Assembly (NCBI GenBank): GCA_948470475.1
Contig: OX419336.1
Location: 41,952,329-42,016,328, forward strand
Origin: Galaxea fascicularis
Taxonomy: Eukaryota > Cnidaria > Anthozoa > Scleractinia > Euphylliidae
Reading direction: 5' to 3'
Length of the DNA stretch: 64,000 bases
The notes under the pieces are model-generated. The model searched no databases. It saw only the letters and a program-made list of their open reading frames with translations, and had not been told where the DNA came from. Of the stretch, positions 46,801-55,017 are shown piece by piece; positions within the stretch are counted from its first letter, which is position 1; every line of letters begins with the position of its first letter. Both the position numbers and the translations under genes were made by a program.

Positions 46801-48013
46801 GTTGTGTCATCTATTATTTCGTTCTCCAATCACAGACCGCGTCTGGAAAGCTAAGGGGGCTAAGTTCTGGGTGAAACTTCCACAGGGGAGAGAAACACTC
46901 CAGCATGGTCTTTTAACGCGCTTTAATGGACTCAGAGGTTGTTGCGATAACAGAGCAGTTGTTGAAAGCAGATGTAGGAGACAGTTGTTGGCGGTTCTTG
47001 AAAAGCGATACTTGAAAGCGGTTCTTGCAAAGCGGTTAAAACTAAATACAACAAAGAAAAGAACGTTACCAAAGTAAACTAAAACGGTTTGGAAAACTCG
47101 GCAAAAGCGACACCTACATTTGTTAGTAGCTGGGTGATGAAACTGCACTGAATCTGCGATGTAGATGTAGATGACTTCGCGAAAGCGTAACTGCTCGAAA
47201 GCGAAACATGAAAAAGCACACTGAAAATGATTACATGGGTTTAAATACTAAAAACGAATATATGACATTAGTAAAATCCAACTAGTGGTCTATTATCAAT
47301 TCTGCGTTCTGATTGGTTGAGCTACTAGTTGGCTATTTGTTATAGCCCACCAGTAGCGAAAAGCGCCGGCTTTGAAAACCAAAACAATGGCGGCTGAATC
47401 GCGTTTTGCTGAAGTTTCGGACGAGTATTTCAGCTCATTATTACATAAATCTATACCAAAATCTACAAAGAAGTCAACTAAATATGGAATGAAGATATTT
47501 AACGGTAGGAATGCACAAAATAAATTTGAACTGTTGACAAATGTTACCGTAAATTTGACTCCTTTTGCAACTACTATTTCTATCGTCTTTTTGACAAACT
47601 AAAATAGCTATTTGTCTCGATATTTTTTTGACCAACTAGTTAGATTTTACTAAAACAATTATTCCTCGAGCCCGAATGGGCTCTGACTAGCACGCTGAAC
47701 TACATTCCACACGCACAACGAACTAACGAACATTCTTGAAAGGAAAAAGGAAATAGCTACTAATGAAAGGGCGCTTAGTTCTTTACACTGGTATTACACA
47801 GTGTGAGCGAATTGATATGTCAGTTGATTGTCGATCACGGGTTCTTTTTCTTTGTTAGGTGCGAAAGTTATCCTAGCTGGCACCGTATTGCAATCCGGGA
47901 CATGCCTTTTGCATGCCAGTTGTCATGGTGGTGAGTTAGAACTGTCAGTCAAGTCCAACAACAGACTCCTAAATGATGCCGTCCTAAAGCATTGTAGTAC
48001 AGTCTTCAGATGA
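25863..48013 (+). CDS. AP4E1: AP-4 complex subunit epsilon (adaptin)
   Basis: Twenty-two exons: 25863-25985, 27319-27390, 27962-28085, 29272-29345, 30007-30128, 30878-31037, 31580-31746, 32713-32786, 33675-33797, 34369-34484, 35599-35744, 36405-36523, 37694-37806, 38238-38328, 39098-39225, 39840-39926, 40457-40565, 42018-42367, 43375-43818, 45081-45416, 46306-46597, 47859-48013. Phases agree throughout, giving 1,174 residues (human about 1,137). It is a large chain of the AP-4 coat adaptor, which sorts cargo (such as ATG9 in mammals) at the trans-Golgi. The helical adaptin trunk covers about 1-650, with GYLAASLFLHEDHELIVLL, EVCCALTVACKL, SPWIQIKLLKMLGLLG and KYAPDNCWYILTMNEVFELG. A low-complexity hinge (about 650-1000) includes ALWGPEGYARD, like the human hinge. 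The C-terminal ear follows. One intron (35745-36404) is AT-AC. The other introns are GT-AG and several hold MITEs. No disruption was seen. Confidence 0.97.
26371..26760. mobile_element. PIF/Harbinger-like MITE with TAA duplication
   Basis: A 390-bp element with inverted ends AGGCCCCGTTCAGACTA and TAGTCTGAACGGGGCCT and internal GTGCCCGTGCCCGGGCAC palindromes. TAA on each side of the GGCC ends fits the 3-bp TAA/TTA duplication of PIF/Harbinger transposons. It lies in the first AP4E1 intron and has no coding capacity. Confidence 0.7.
26950..27040. repeat. Partial copy of the foldback element at 57066
   Basis: AGCTGAAAGCCACTCATTGG followed by GCACTATGGCC matches one arm of the foldback element at 57066-57235. 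The second arm is not evident. It is in the first AP4E1 intron. Confidence 0.6.
28667..28705. repeat. Homopolymer tract, poly-C then poly-A
   Basis: About 20 consecutive C residues followed by an A-rich run, in the third AP4E1 intron just before a MITE. Confidence 0.9.
28761..29024. mobile_element. MITE, GGGGCGCTTTCCATT ends
   Basis: A 264-bp element with inverted ends GGGGCGCTTTCCATT and AATGGAAAGCGCCCC, lying in the third AP4E1 intron. The same 14-15-bp ends flank a shorter unrelated body at 41767-41975, and internal parts match copies at 9080 and 19490. Confidence 0.8.
32765..32910. repeat. Local AT-rich duplication overlapping an exon end
   Basis: GATAATGTGATGTATATAAATTAT, reduced here to its core ATGTGATGTATATAAATTAT, occurs twice about 65 bp apart (near 32797 and 32866). 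It starts just inside the intron after the exon 32713-32786. The coding part is unaffected. Confidence 0.6.
34532..35194. mobile_element. piggyBac-like MITE with TTAA ends
   Basis: A 663-bp element with ends TTAAGGACGTTCGCG and CGCGAACGTCGTTAA. The outer TTAA fits a piggyBac-type target duplication. Internal GCGCATCCCTATTGCGCAC is shared with the element at 15404-16076. It is inserted 47 bp after the exon ending at 34484. Confidence 0.75.
35745..36404 (+). other. Candidate U12-type AT-AC intron in AP4E1
   Basis: The 5' border is AG|ATATCCTTTC, an exact match to the U12 AT-AC donor consensus. The 3' part contains CCTTAAC, the core of the U12 branch site, and ends CATGAC|TC. No GT or AG at either edge keeps the frame. 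Joining AG to TCGCAAATAT yields ELAESRKYAPDN, colinear with the conserved adaptin segment. The branch-to-acceptor distance, about 7 nt, is shorter than usual, so the 3' border may be a few bases off. A Penelope-type repeat copy is inserted inside the intron. Confidence 0.75.
35905..36290 (-). repeat. Penelope-like repeat fragment in AP4E1 intron
   Basis: It contains TGACGTTTCGAGCGTTAGTC, CTTCGTCAGAGCGAATCGAG and GCTACGCTATTGGTGGTAAC, shared with 38745-39060 and, inverted, 58590-58760. It is non-coding here. Confidence 0.65.
36540..37230. repeat. Repeat block with internal foldback (37122-37209)
   Basis: A repeat-like block after the exon 36405-36523. Its clearest part is an inverted pair, GGTCTGTAATCATACGCTTG (37122-37141) and a CGTATGATTATACAGACC arm ending at 37209, around ATCGGACTCCCGCTGCGCGG. 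The outer limits are uncertain. No coding capacity was recognised. Confidence 0.5.
38455..38515. repeat. CACGT-type degenerate tandem repeat
   Basis: CACGTCACGTCACGTCACGT with flanking CACTTCGCGTCGCTT-type variants, in an AP4E1 intron. Confidence 0.8.
38745..39060 (-). repeat. Penelope-like repeat fragment in AP4E1 intron
   Basis: A second copy, with GCTGACGTTTCGAGCGTTAA, ATCGTCAGAGCGAATCGAGG and GGTGTTAGCTTGGCAACGTG. It ends about 40 bp before the acceptor of the exon at 39098. Confidence 0.65.
39367..39530 (-). mobile_element. tRNA-like SINE fragment
   Basis: On the minus strand a B-box-like GGTTCGACTC follows an anticodon-arm-like region, and A-rich sequence (plus-strand AAAAAAAAATAAAGGC) borders it. 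The flank ATCCGCAGTTCAAATAT resembles the flank of the SINE pair near 24653, suggesting a related element. It lies in an AP4E1 intron. Confidence 0.5.
41767..41975. mobile_element. Short MITE, GGGGCGCTTTCCATT ends
   Basis: About 209 bp with ends GGGGCGCTTTCCATTCGAC and AATGGAAAGCGCCC and internal GAAAATTT palindromes. It shares its terminal repeats with 28761-29024 but not its body. It ends about 40 bp before the AP4E1 exon at 42018, and its minus-strand open frames are not genes. Confidence 0.75.
42583..42763. mobile_element. MITE with GCGACGCC ends
   Basis: A 181-bp element with imperfect inverted ends, GCGACGCCCCTTACCGTGGC and GCCACGGTGAGGCGCGTCGC, in the intron after the AP4E1 exon at 42018-42367. 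Confidence 0.7.
44253..44286. other. Perfect hairpin
   Basis: CAGACCTTGGCCTTG and CAAGGCCAAGGTCTG are separated by GTAT, giving a 15-bp perfect stem with a 4-nt loop in an AP4E1 intron. It could be a remnant of a foldback element. No other function is implied. Confidence 0.8.
44600..44670 (+). repeat. Penelope-type tail fragment
   Basis: GGAGAGGTCGAAACGTCGTT followed by AACGCTAATAAAAGAAAC. I recall this as a common retroelement tail in cnidarians. It is a short isolated fragment in an AP4E1 intron. Confidence 0.35.
47279..47700 (+). mobile_element. Non-autonomous element with Crypton-like N-terminal exon
   Basis: A frame starting near 47372 reads MAAESRFAEVSDEYFSSLL, then SIPKSTKKSTKYGMKIFNG, and stops being coding at a GGTAGGA donor. 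This resembles the first exon of Crypton/tyrosine-recombinase-type proteins in invertebrates. Ends with CCAACTAGTGG and ACCAACTAGTTAGATT bound the region. No catalytic part follows, so it is a short derivative lodged in the last AP4E1 intron. The family call is from memory. Confidence 0.45.
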
Positions 48014-48667
48014 CACCTTGCTGAGCTGTTGGTTTCTGTCTTCCTTCTGATGGTTCGAGTCCGGAACTACCAAAAGAAGCGAATCGAGGCGTAAAACCTG
48101 CTTTCAACTCTCACATCGAGAGTCGATACCCGGTCCAGTAAACACACCTATATGAAACCTTATTTCTTCCGCGAGTATAGATTCTTTCCAAGACTACTAA
48201 ACAAATGCAGTGATGTGATTGGTTGGTTACACCTACTATAATGCCTTGCTAGCCGTTTCTCTAGCCCTGTCTGGGAAAAGGGTAACACGTGAATGTATTA
48301 ACAGCATGTTTCCTCTACAATTTTGGTTTCAAGGCCGGCTGGTCTTAAATAAAGAAAAAGAAAATTGCGTAGCTGTATTCACTTGCATGTGGGTATTTCA
48401 ATTTATTAAGGTTTTTAGCAATTTAAGGTTCATGCGCCCAAATGGCTCCATTTATTTACCCACTTACCCACCAGGTCTCATAGGTTATCACTTTTGCAAG
48501 CCCCGGCTAAAGGATCAAAAATTCTCATCCAACGTCATTTTTGTTGCACACATTTTGGGGTGGAGCAAACACTGTTTGATCAAACATCGAGCAAAGTGAG
48601 CTCACATAACTCTTTCTGCGTATTACCGCTGAAATTATGACGTGTAGGTCCACAGATTAGCTTTCTG

Positions 48668-48783
48668 AGCTGAGTTGCTCGAAGCTTGGTTAGTGGTAAC
48701 CGAGGTTAAATACCATGACAACCTATGGGTTTTAATACAACTTAACCAATGGTTAACTCTAACCATACTTCGAGCAACTCGGC
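48668..48783. mobile_element. Short foldback element
   Basis: Ends GCTGAGTTGCTCGAAGCTTG and CCATACTTCGAGCAACTCGG face each other across about 75 bp that also contain the internal complements GGTTAGT and CTAACC. Confidence 0.65.
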
Positions 48784-48786
48784 CCT

Positions 48787-49017
48787 GGGGCCTGTTTCTC
48801 GAAAGTCCCGAAAACTTTTCGGGCCCGAAAAACCATTTCAAAAACTGCGATCCGCTTATTCTAAAGAGCTGGTCTTTTACTATGATTTCAAGATACGAAA
48901 GGGCAGATTTGCTGCAAAATTTCATGCTTGGAAATGTCTTCGTTTTTAAGATACAAAGGAATTATGGCACCCGAAATGCGCCCGAAAAGTTTCGGGAGTT
49001 TCGAGAAACGCACGCCT
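48787..49017. mobile_element. MITE with CTGTTTCTCGAAAGTCCCG ends
   Basis: Ends GCCTGTTTCTCGAAAGTCCC and TTCGGGAGTTTCGAGAAACG are imperfect inverted repeats, with an inner pair TTTTCGGGCCCG and GCGCCCGAAAAG. It directly abuts the previous foldback element. Confidence 0.7.
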
Positions 49018-49898
49018 GATTGGTTGCTTTTCCCGCTCGAGCTGGCTTTGTTTGAAGAGGTGGCTAAACGGTTAAACATTTGCTCGTGAAGCAAAATGTT
49101 TGATATCAAACATGGGAAGCCATTCAAATGCTATGTCGAGAGGCGGCTAAATGGTCAAACATGCTCGTTCAACGCGATGTTGGATGAAAATGTTTAATCG
49201 TTATGCGGGGCTTTATATACCACAGATTCAAGTGTGCTACGTTAGGGGTATTTGAATGAATTTTACCCTGCCTTTTCTGTGAACTCCTACAAGGGGTGTA
49301 ATCTTTTTAATAATAGCAGTAAAGACAGTAAGAATTAAAAAGAATCATAAATGTCAGCGGGACAGCTGCCATTTTTTCTTCTCTCGTCATTCGCTTTGAG
49401 AGACGTGTCGGTTCTCATGTCTGATCAGCTGAATTGATTAGTGTGATGGTGCGATTCCAACAGCCCCCTCTCTGTGTCTGTTGTCTTCGTGATCAACGTT
49501 AACAAAGGGACTAAATTCAGCTGAAAGTAAAGCCTAAACCTTAATTGGAAGGAAGCTTGACAAAGAGAATGTCGCCTACGGCAAGAAAAAAGAAAAACAA
49601 CAAACCTTGAGCAAGTAACCTCCAATTCCACTGGAACCAAGGGATGTCATTCGATCAATTGAAATCCGAGTTTGTAGTGGGAGCGAGTAGACTAAATTAC
49701 TTTCACGTCATTTGAAACTGATGACAGTGTAGATCACATATTCTACTCTCAACAACAAGTTAGTGTTAAGGTTTTGCCTCATACATTCCACCGTCACTAC
49801 ACAAATCAGTCAATGGCCAGTTTAAAATCCCGGGATAATTACAAGAGCCAGTGGCATACCTGCCTTAAGCTTCGAGCAAACAGCACGGCTTACAAGTG

Positions 49899-50267
49899 AT
49901 TCGGATGGTATGATATATATATATATATATTTTGAAAAGTATGAAAACGATTGGCAAAGCTCGGCTGTTCGACTCAGCAGTAATCCAACCAAGGCTTACA
50001 AACAAAGAATGCTTAGCAACGCCCCTAAAAGCTAATTAATCATAATAAATGAAGTATGCGCAATGGTCCGATTCCCGAACATTAGATTCGGATGGTATGA
50101 TATATATATATTTTGAAAAGTATGAAAACGATTGGCAAAGCTCGGCTGTTCGACTCAGCAGTAATCCAACCAAGGCTTACAAACAAGGAATGCTTAGCAA
50201 CGCCCCTAAAAGCTAATTAATCATAATAAATGAAGTATGCGCAATGGTCCGATTCCCGAACATTAGA
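49899..50267. repeat. Two-copy tandem duplication of about 184 bp
   Basis: Units 49899-50085 and 50086-50267 both begin GATTCGGATGGTATGATATA and end GATTCCCGAACATTAGA. They are nearly identical apart from the length of an AT microsatellite (longer in the first copy) and one substitution (AAACAAAGAATG versus AAACAAGGAATG). The high identity implies a recent event about 180 bp upstream of the chitin synthase start. Confidence 0.9.
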
Positions 50268-50285
50268 CTGACACGTTTTTACTCT

Positions 50286-50391
50286 AAGGCCCAGTTCAAA
50301 CGTCGAACCTAATGCAAATGAGAAAAATCTATTGTTTTCCCTTATATGCATTATATTCGTACATGTGAAGTTCGACGTTTGAACCGGGCCT
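50286..50391. mobile_element. MITE in the chitin synthase 5' region
   Basis: A 106-bp element with ends AGGCCCAGTTCAAACGTCGA and TCGACGTTTGAACCGGGCCT, flanked by TAA on both sides (PIF/Harbinger-type duplication). It ends 58 bp before the chitin synthase start codon. Confidence 0.75.
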
Positions 50392-50449
50392 AACAGTCTT
50401 AAACGAGTTTGTTTCGAGAGGGAGAAGAATTTCTTCAGGGACGACGAGT

Positions 50450-53400
50450 ATGCAGCCTGAGCAAAACGGAAGACGGTACACAGTACAAAGAACTGACTCT
50501 TCAGTTTCAAACGGAAGTAGCAAAGCTGAAAACAGTCATTGTTATGAAGTGTTCCTCTGCATCATCAAATGGCTCACTGCCGTCTTCCTTGGCGTAGTTG
50601 TATCATGCTGCATTGTGGCCAGCAAGATTTGCTGGCTGGTTCTTGGAGAGCACTACAGAAGCATTAACCGAACGGGAAGTAAAACTGCCGAAACAGAGAC
50701 GAGCAAACAAGCCTTGTTCATGATGCTTCTTTTTACACTTATGGTCCCTCATGTTGTGTCTTTTATTTATGCTTCTTGGACAAGTTTGAGGAGAAAAAGT
50801 CGACCATGGCCAACAAAGCCGGGACTCCTACTGGTAAGTATGATTGCTCTTCTAATCTTCGATGCTCTGTGCATATTATCGGATTAACCAAATTAAAGAA
50901 ATATCTGATGGTTGCATTAGATCTAGAGGCCACATTACTATAGACAACCTGTTTTCGACCATTGGAACATTTTTGCTAATTACGGTTGAGGTCTAATTGA
51001 TGGCCAAGTGAAAAGGTATCACGTTGGAGGTAATAAAATAATGACCGAGAACTGTATTCCCGGATTAATTATTTCTCAGCTCCTTCGAAGTAGTTGAAGA
51101 ACTTTTTAGAGGTCACACCACAAAACCCCTCGAGTTTCCGGAAAACGGATGATCTAAAATATGAAATTATCCTCCCAAGAGAATAGCAGGAAAGGGTTGA
51201 AGTGTTTACTCATAGTTTCAAAAGTTGGGCTTACCATATAATAAATAATTAATAATAAATTGGGCTAAACGGTACGGTTAACACCCAGAGGCCATTGTTG
51301 TGTTATGAAGTGATCATCACATATTTCAAATTCTTAGTATCCAAGGGTCAAGGTTAGCCCACATATGAGTTTTGGGAGTTTTCCGCTGAATTGTTTTGTC
51401 TTTTAGATTGATTGTCTCGATTACTCCCTAAATTGTACTCCATTATATTAGATCCAATTATAATAATCAATTATAATTAGTAATAATGATTATTACTAAT
51501 TCTGAGCGATCAAGATTGTCTTTGGTGTTTAGTTCAGTTCAGTTCAGACTATTTTAATGTTTATGTTACCATTAAGAGATGTAGATCAGGCCCCAGTTGT
51601 TCAAACGTTGGATAGCGCTATCCACCGGATAAATCACTATCCAGTGGATAAGTAATGGGAAAGCTAATTGCACTATCCACTGGATAGTTATTTATCCGGT
51701 GGATAGCGCTATCCAGCCTTTGAACAACCGGGGCCAGAGCTAGAGAATCTCAAAGCGCGGTAGAAGAAGTAAATACAAAATGTGACAGTTGCTGTTACAG
51801 TGCAGAGTCTTGGTACCTCTTCGCTAGGGCGGATCACGGAGCACCATTACCCTGCGAGCAGATGGATTCTCCTGCACTTCGAGAGAGAAACCACTGCGAA
51901 ACCACTACAAGCAACCGTTTATTTCTTTAAGTGAGCTGCCGTCCAGCGCCACGGACGAATTAAATTGATAAAACGAGTTGCGCGTGCGTTCATCTACATA
52001 ACTGTTGCGTTTGAGTGGGGCGTAGTGCAGTGATCAAAACAGTGGCGTCCAAGGTGACAAAGTCCTCTGCGACCGGATTTAGGATGAAGCTTCCGCGTTG
52101 TGTGGTCTTTGCCCAATGGAAATTGCATTGGAAAATCATTCAACCGGTTGCTTGCGGTGCCGTTTCTCGGGAAGCGCAGGAGAAACCAACTGCTCGCAGG
52201 GTAGCCTATCGTTTGAGCAGAATTTAACAATTGAACAAAGTTCATGATAACACAATTTTAAGCATTTTTTCATCACTAAACGTTGTTAAGTATTACGGTA
52301 ACAGTACGTATTACCAAGAAAATAGCGTTTCATGACTCGTTGAGACTGAAGCTTGACTACTCTTGTGTACTGATAAAATCATTTCGTGTTCAACAGACCA
52401 TTGCAAAGCACGTCACAAAGAATGAATCGCTACAAACCACTGAGTAACAAAAAATAGTCTAGCAACTTAACAAAACAAACTCGAATCAGTTACGTATGCA
52501 AACCTTTATGAGATTTACAGAAATTCTGAAATGGTACCTATAGGCATTTTCATTAGACGAGAATGCCACCAATATTTTGTAGCCCCCTTAGCATGTTATT
52601 GGCATAATAATCAGATGTTGTCCTTTGACCTTGGTCTAATGAGTGCACGTCTTTCCAGATTATGTTTGGCGGACTGCTGGAGACCATTTCCCTTTGTTAT
52701 ATCACTATGGTAATGCTGACAGTTGTCCCAATTACCCCAAATGCTGTCATACTGGTCATGTGCAGTTTATCCATAATCCCTGCGATCTGGGAGGTAACGA
52801 AATTGAAATCACGGTGGACTGCAGATGGAAAGAAGCATGCCATCAAGTTTGGAGTCTCAGCTGCGTTTGCTATCATTGGCATTGTTCTGTTTCTTTATAA
52901 GGTAACAGAAAAAATACGAATTACAGTAGCCTGCGCTGCAGGCGTATTTTGGGTGGGCGAAAGCTTGTTAATCGGATCGCTACGATGAAGCCGCCATCTT
53001 TGATTCTATGACAGAGGAAGATTGGGGAGAGTAGAAATAGTAACCCTTATTTCCTCCTCTCTTCGGGAGTTTCAACATGGCGCTTTCGCGATTAAAACCA
53101 TTCGCGCGCGCCCAATGAAAACGCCTGCACTGCAGGCTAGAATTACAGTGCCTAGCTCACTTTTCCGCAGTGGATGCAAGTGATGGAAAATAGTGAAAAG
53201 GTTATCCCGTTCGGTACGCTTTCTGACTCGTGTGGCCGACTGAGAGTGTGTCTGTTGTGAGTTCACATCATTCTTTATCATCACTCAGTACTTTTACATG
53301 ATCACATGAAAATATGGACACAGGACAACCAACCAATCACAACAGTGCCTGTTTCGTGTTTACTGGAAATATGTTAATGAAGGTCTTATCTTGCCATTTC

Positions 53401-54983
53401 AGATTCCGGACACATCTGGGAAGATCGGTGTTCCACTCTCACTGACTCTTCTTTCAATTGCTTGGTCACCTAAGATGCGAAAACTTCAAATACAAAGAAA
53501 CGTAGATCAGAGTGCTGTGCAAAGTCCTACCTTGACAAGAAAAACTGCACGAGGCAAAGTTGCAATTGTTTCGTCGCTATGGAATCTTATTCTCACGCCG
53601 GTATTTGCTGTGGTGTTCGCCAAAGCATTTCATATTATCGAGCTGGACAACGTTACTTCCGGATTCAAAGCAATTAATGCATCTAATCCATCATTTGTGT
53701 TCTTCATGGTCGTTGTCTTTTCCAGCTTCTTCGCTTACCATTTCGGATGGCTGGCATGTTCACTTTGCATGCAACAGATTGGCTACGCTCTGCCCTTAAC
53801 CTTAGCAACACCAATTGCAGTTCTCATTACACATGTGCCATGGTTTTGTGAGACGAACACAATTCCTTTGCCTTGTATATCGACGAACCTTGATTACAGT
53901 CTCCCAGCCGGAGCGCTTTTGTGGCTTGCGCAGTTTTTTGCAACAACGTTTTATGTGTGGAAGAGCCAGGGACTGGTCATGGCAAAGGCGCTCGATCTTC
54001 TCTGGATTCCATCTTACAGTGGTATGTGCTTGCTCTTAACTTCCTGTATTAAGCAGGCATCCTGAATTGCCTGAAAATTAAGAGAAAAGTCAGAGAAAGA
54101 AAATCGGGCAGACAGACTGAAGAAAGAAGGAAAACTGAAGCGTCAACTCAAATAAGGTGACGCGATGTTAAGCTGTAATTATTATTTTTTGTATTTTTAG
54201 GTGTATGCCTTGAGCAGTCTATGTTATTGAATAGGAGGAACCTATCTTCTGATGAAGAACACATACAACAACAAAAACTGTCAACTGACGTCAAGATATT
54301 CATCTGCACAACCATGTATCACGAGGTAGACTACGAAATGGAACAGTTGCTTCGATCCATTCATGATGTTGACATCTACAGCAAAAGGTCTGGACGGCAT
54401 TATGAGTCCCACATCTTTTTTGACGGATCTGTGAGAGGTGAAAAACTGAACAGTTTTGTCTTGCAATTAGCTTCACTCATGGAAAAGACTCTAAAAGTGC
54501 ATTTGAGAGACTGTGAAAAAATAAAGACCCCGTATGGCATGCAACTTAAATGGAAGCTTCCCGGTGGAATGGACTTCACAATTCATCTGAAAGACAATGT
54601 TAAGGTATGAGTAGAATATAAGCGATGGATTCCAAATGGTTTTGCTTTTGGTGGGTCCCAATAGCCATGAAATTGTTCAGATTTTGATCGGCATATCTTG
54701 CATTGCTTCATCTCAGGCAAATGACCTTGCCATTTACAACTGTAAACTGAACGAAGGAAGTTCTTTATTCAAGTTATGGAATCAATCGTTTATTGTTATC
54801 TGCATCATTTTCGTTTATCAACATTTACACGCAAAATTCAATAAAGTGGTTATTAAAATCAAATGAAGAATGATCGTCGCAGTTGTGATCGCAATTTTTT
54901 CAATTGCGTAAAGAAGCCTGAAAAAAATTCAGGACTTCAAAGGGGCTTGAACCCGTGACCTCGCGATTCCGATGCGATGCTCT

Positions 54984-55017
<34 letters not shown>

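Larger units (their letters stand above)
48014..50449. other. Intergenic region between AP4E1 and chitin synthase
   Basis: No exon seen. AAATAAAG near 48350 is a possible polyadenylation signal for AP4E1. Two adjacent inverted-repeat elements (48668-48783, 48787-49017), a recent tandem duplication (49899-50267) and a MITE (50286-50391) fill much of it. The chitin synthase promoter must lie in or beside these elements. Confidence 0.65.

Noticed and set aside
54935..55010. Functional tRNA gene
   Set aside because: The A and B boxes and acceptor stem are good, but the anticodon stem has a mismatch, position 33 is not T, and the flanks match a SINE family present elsewhere in the window.
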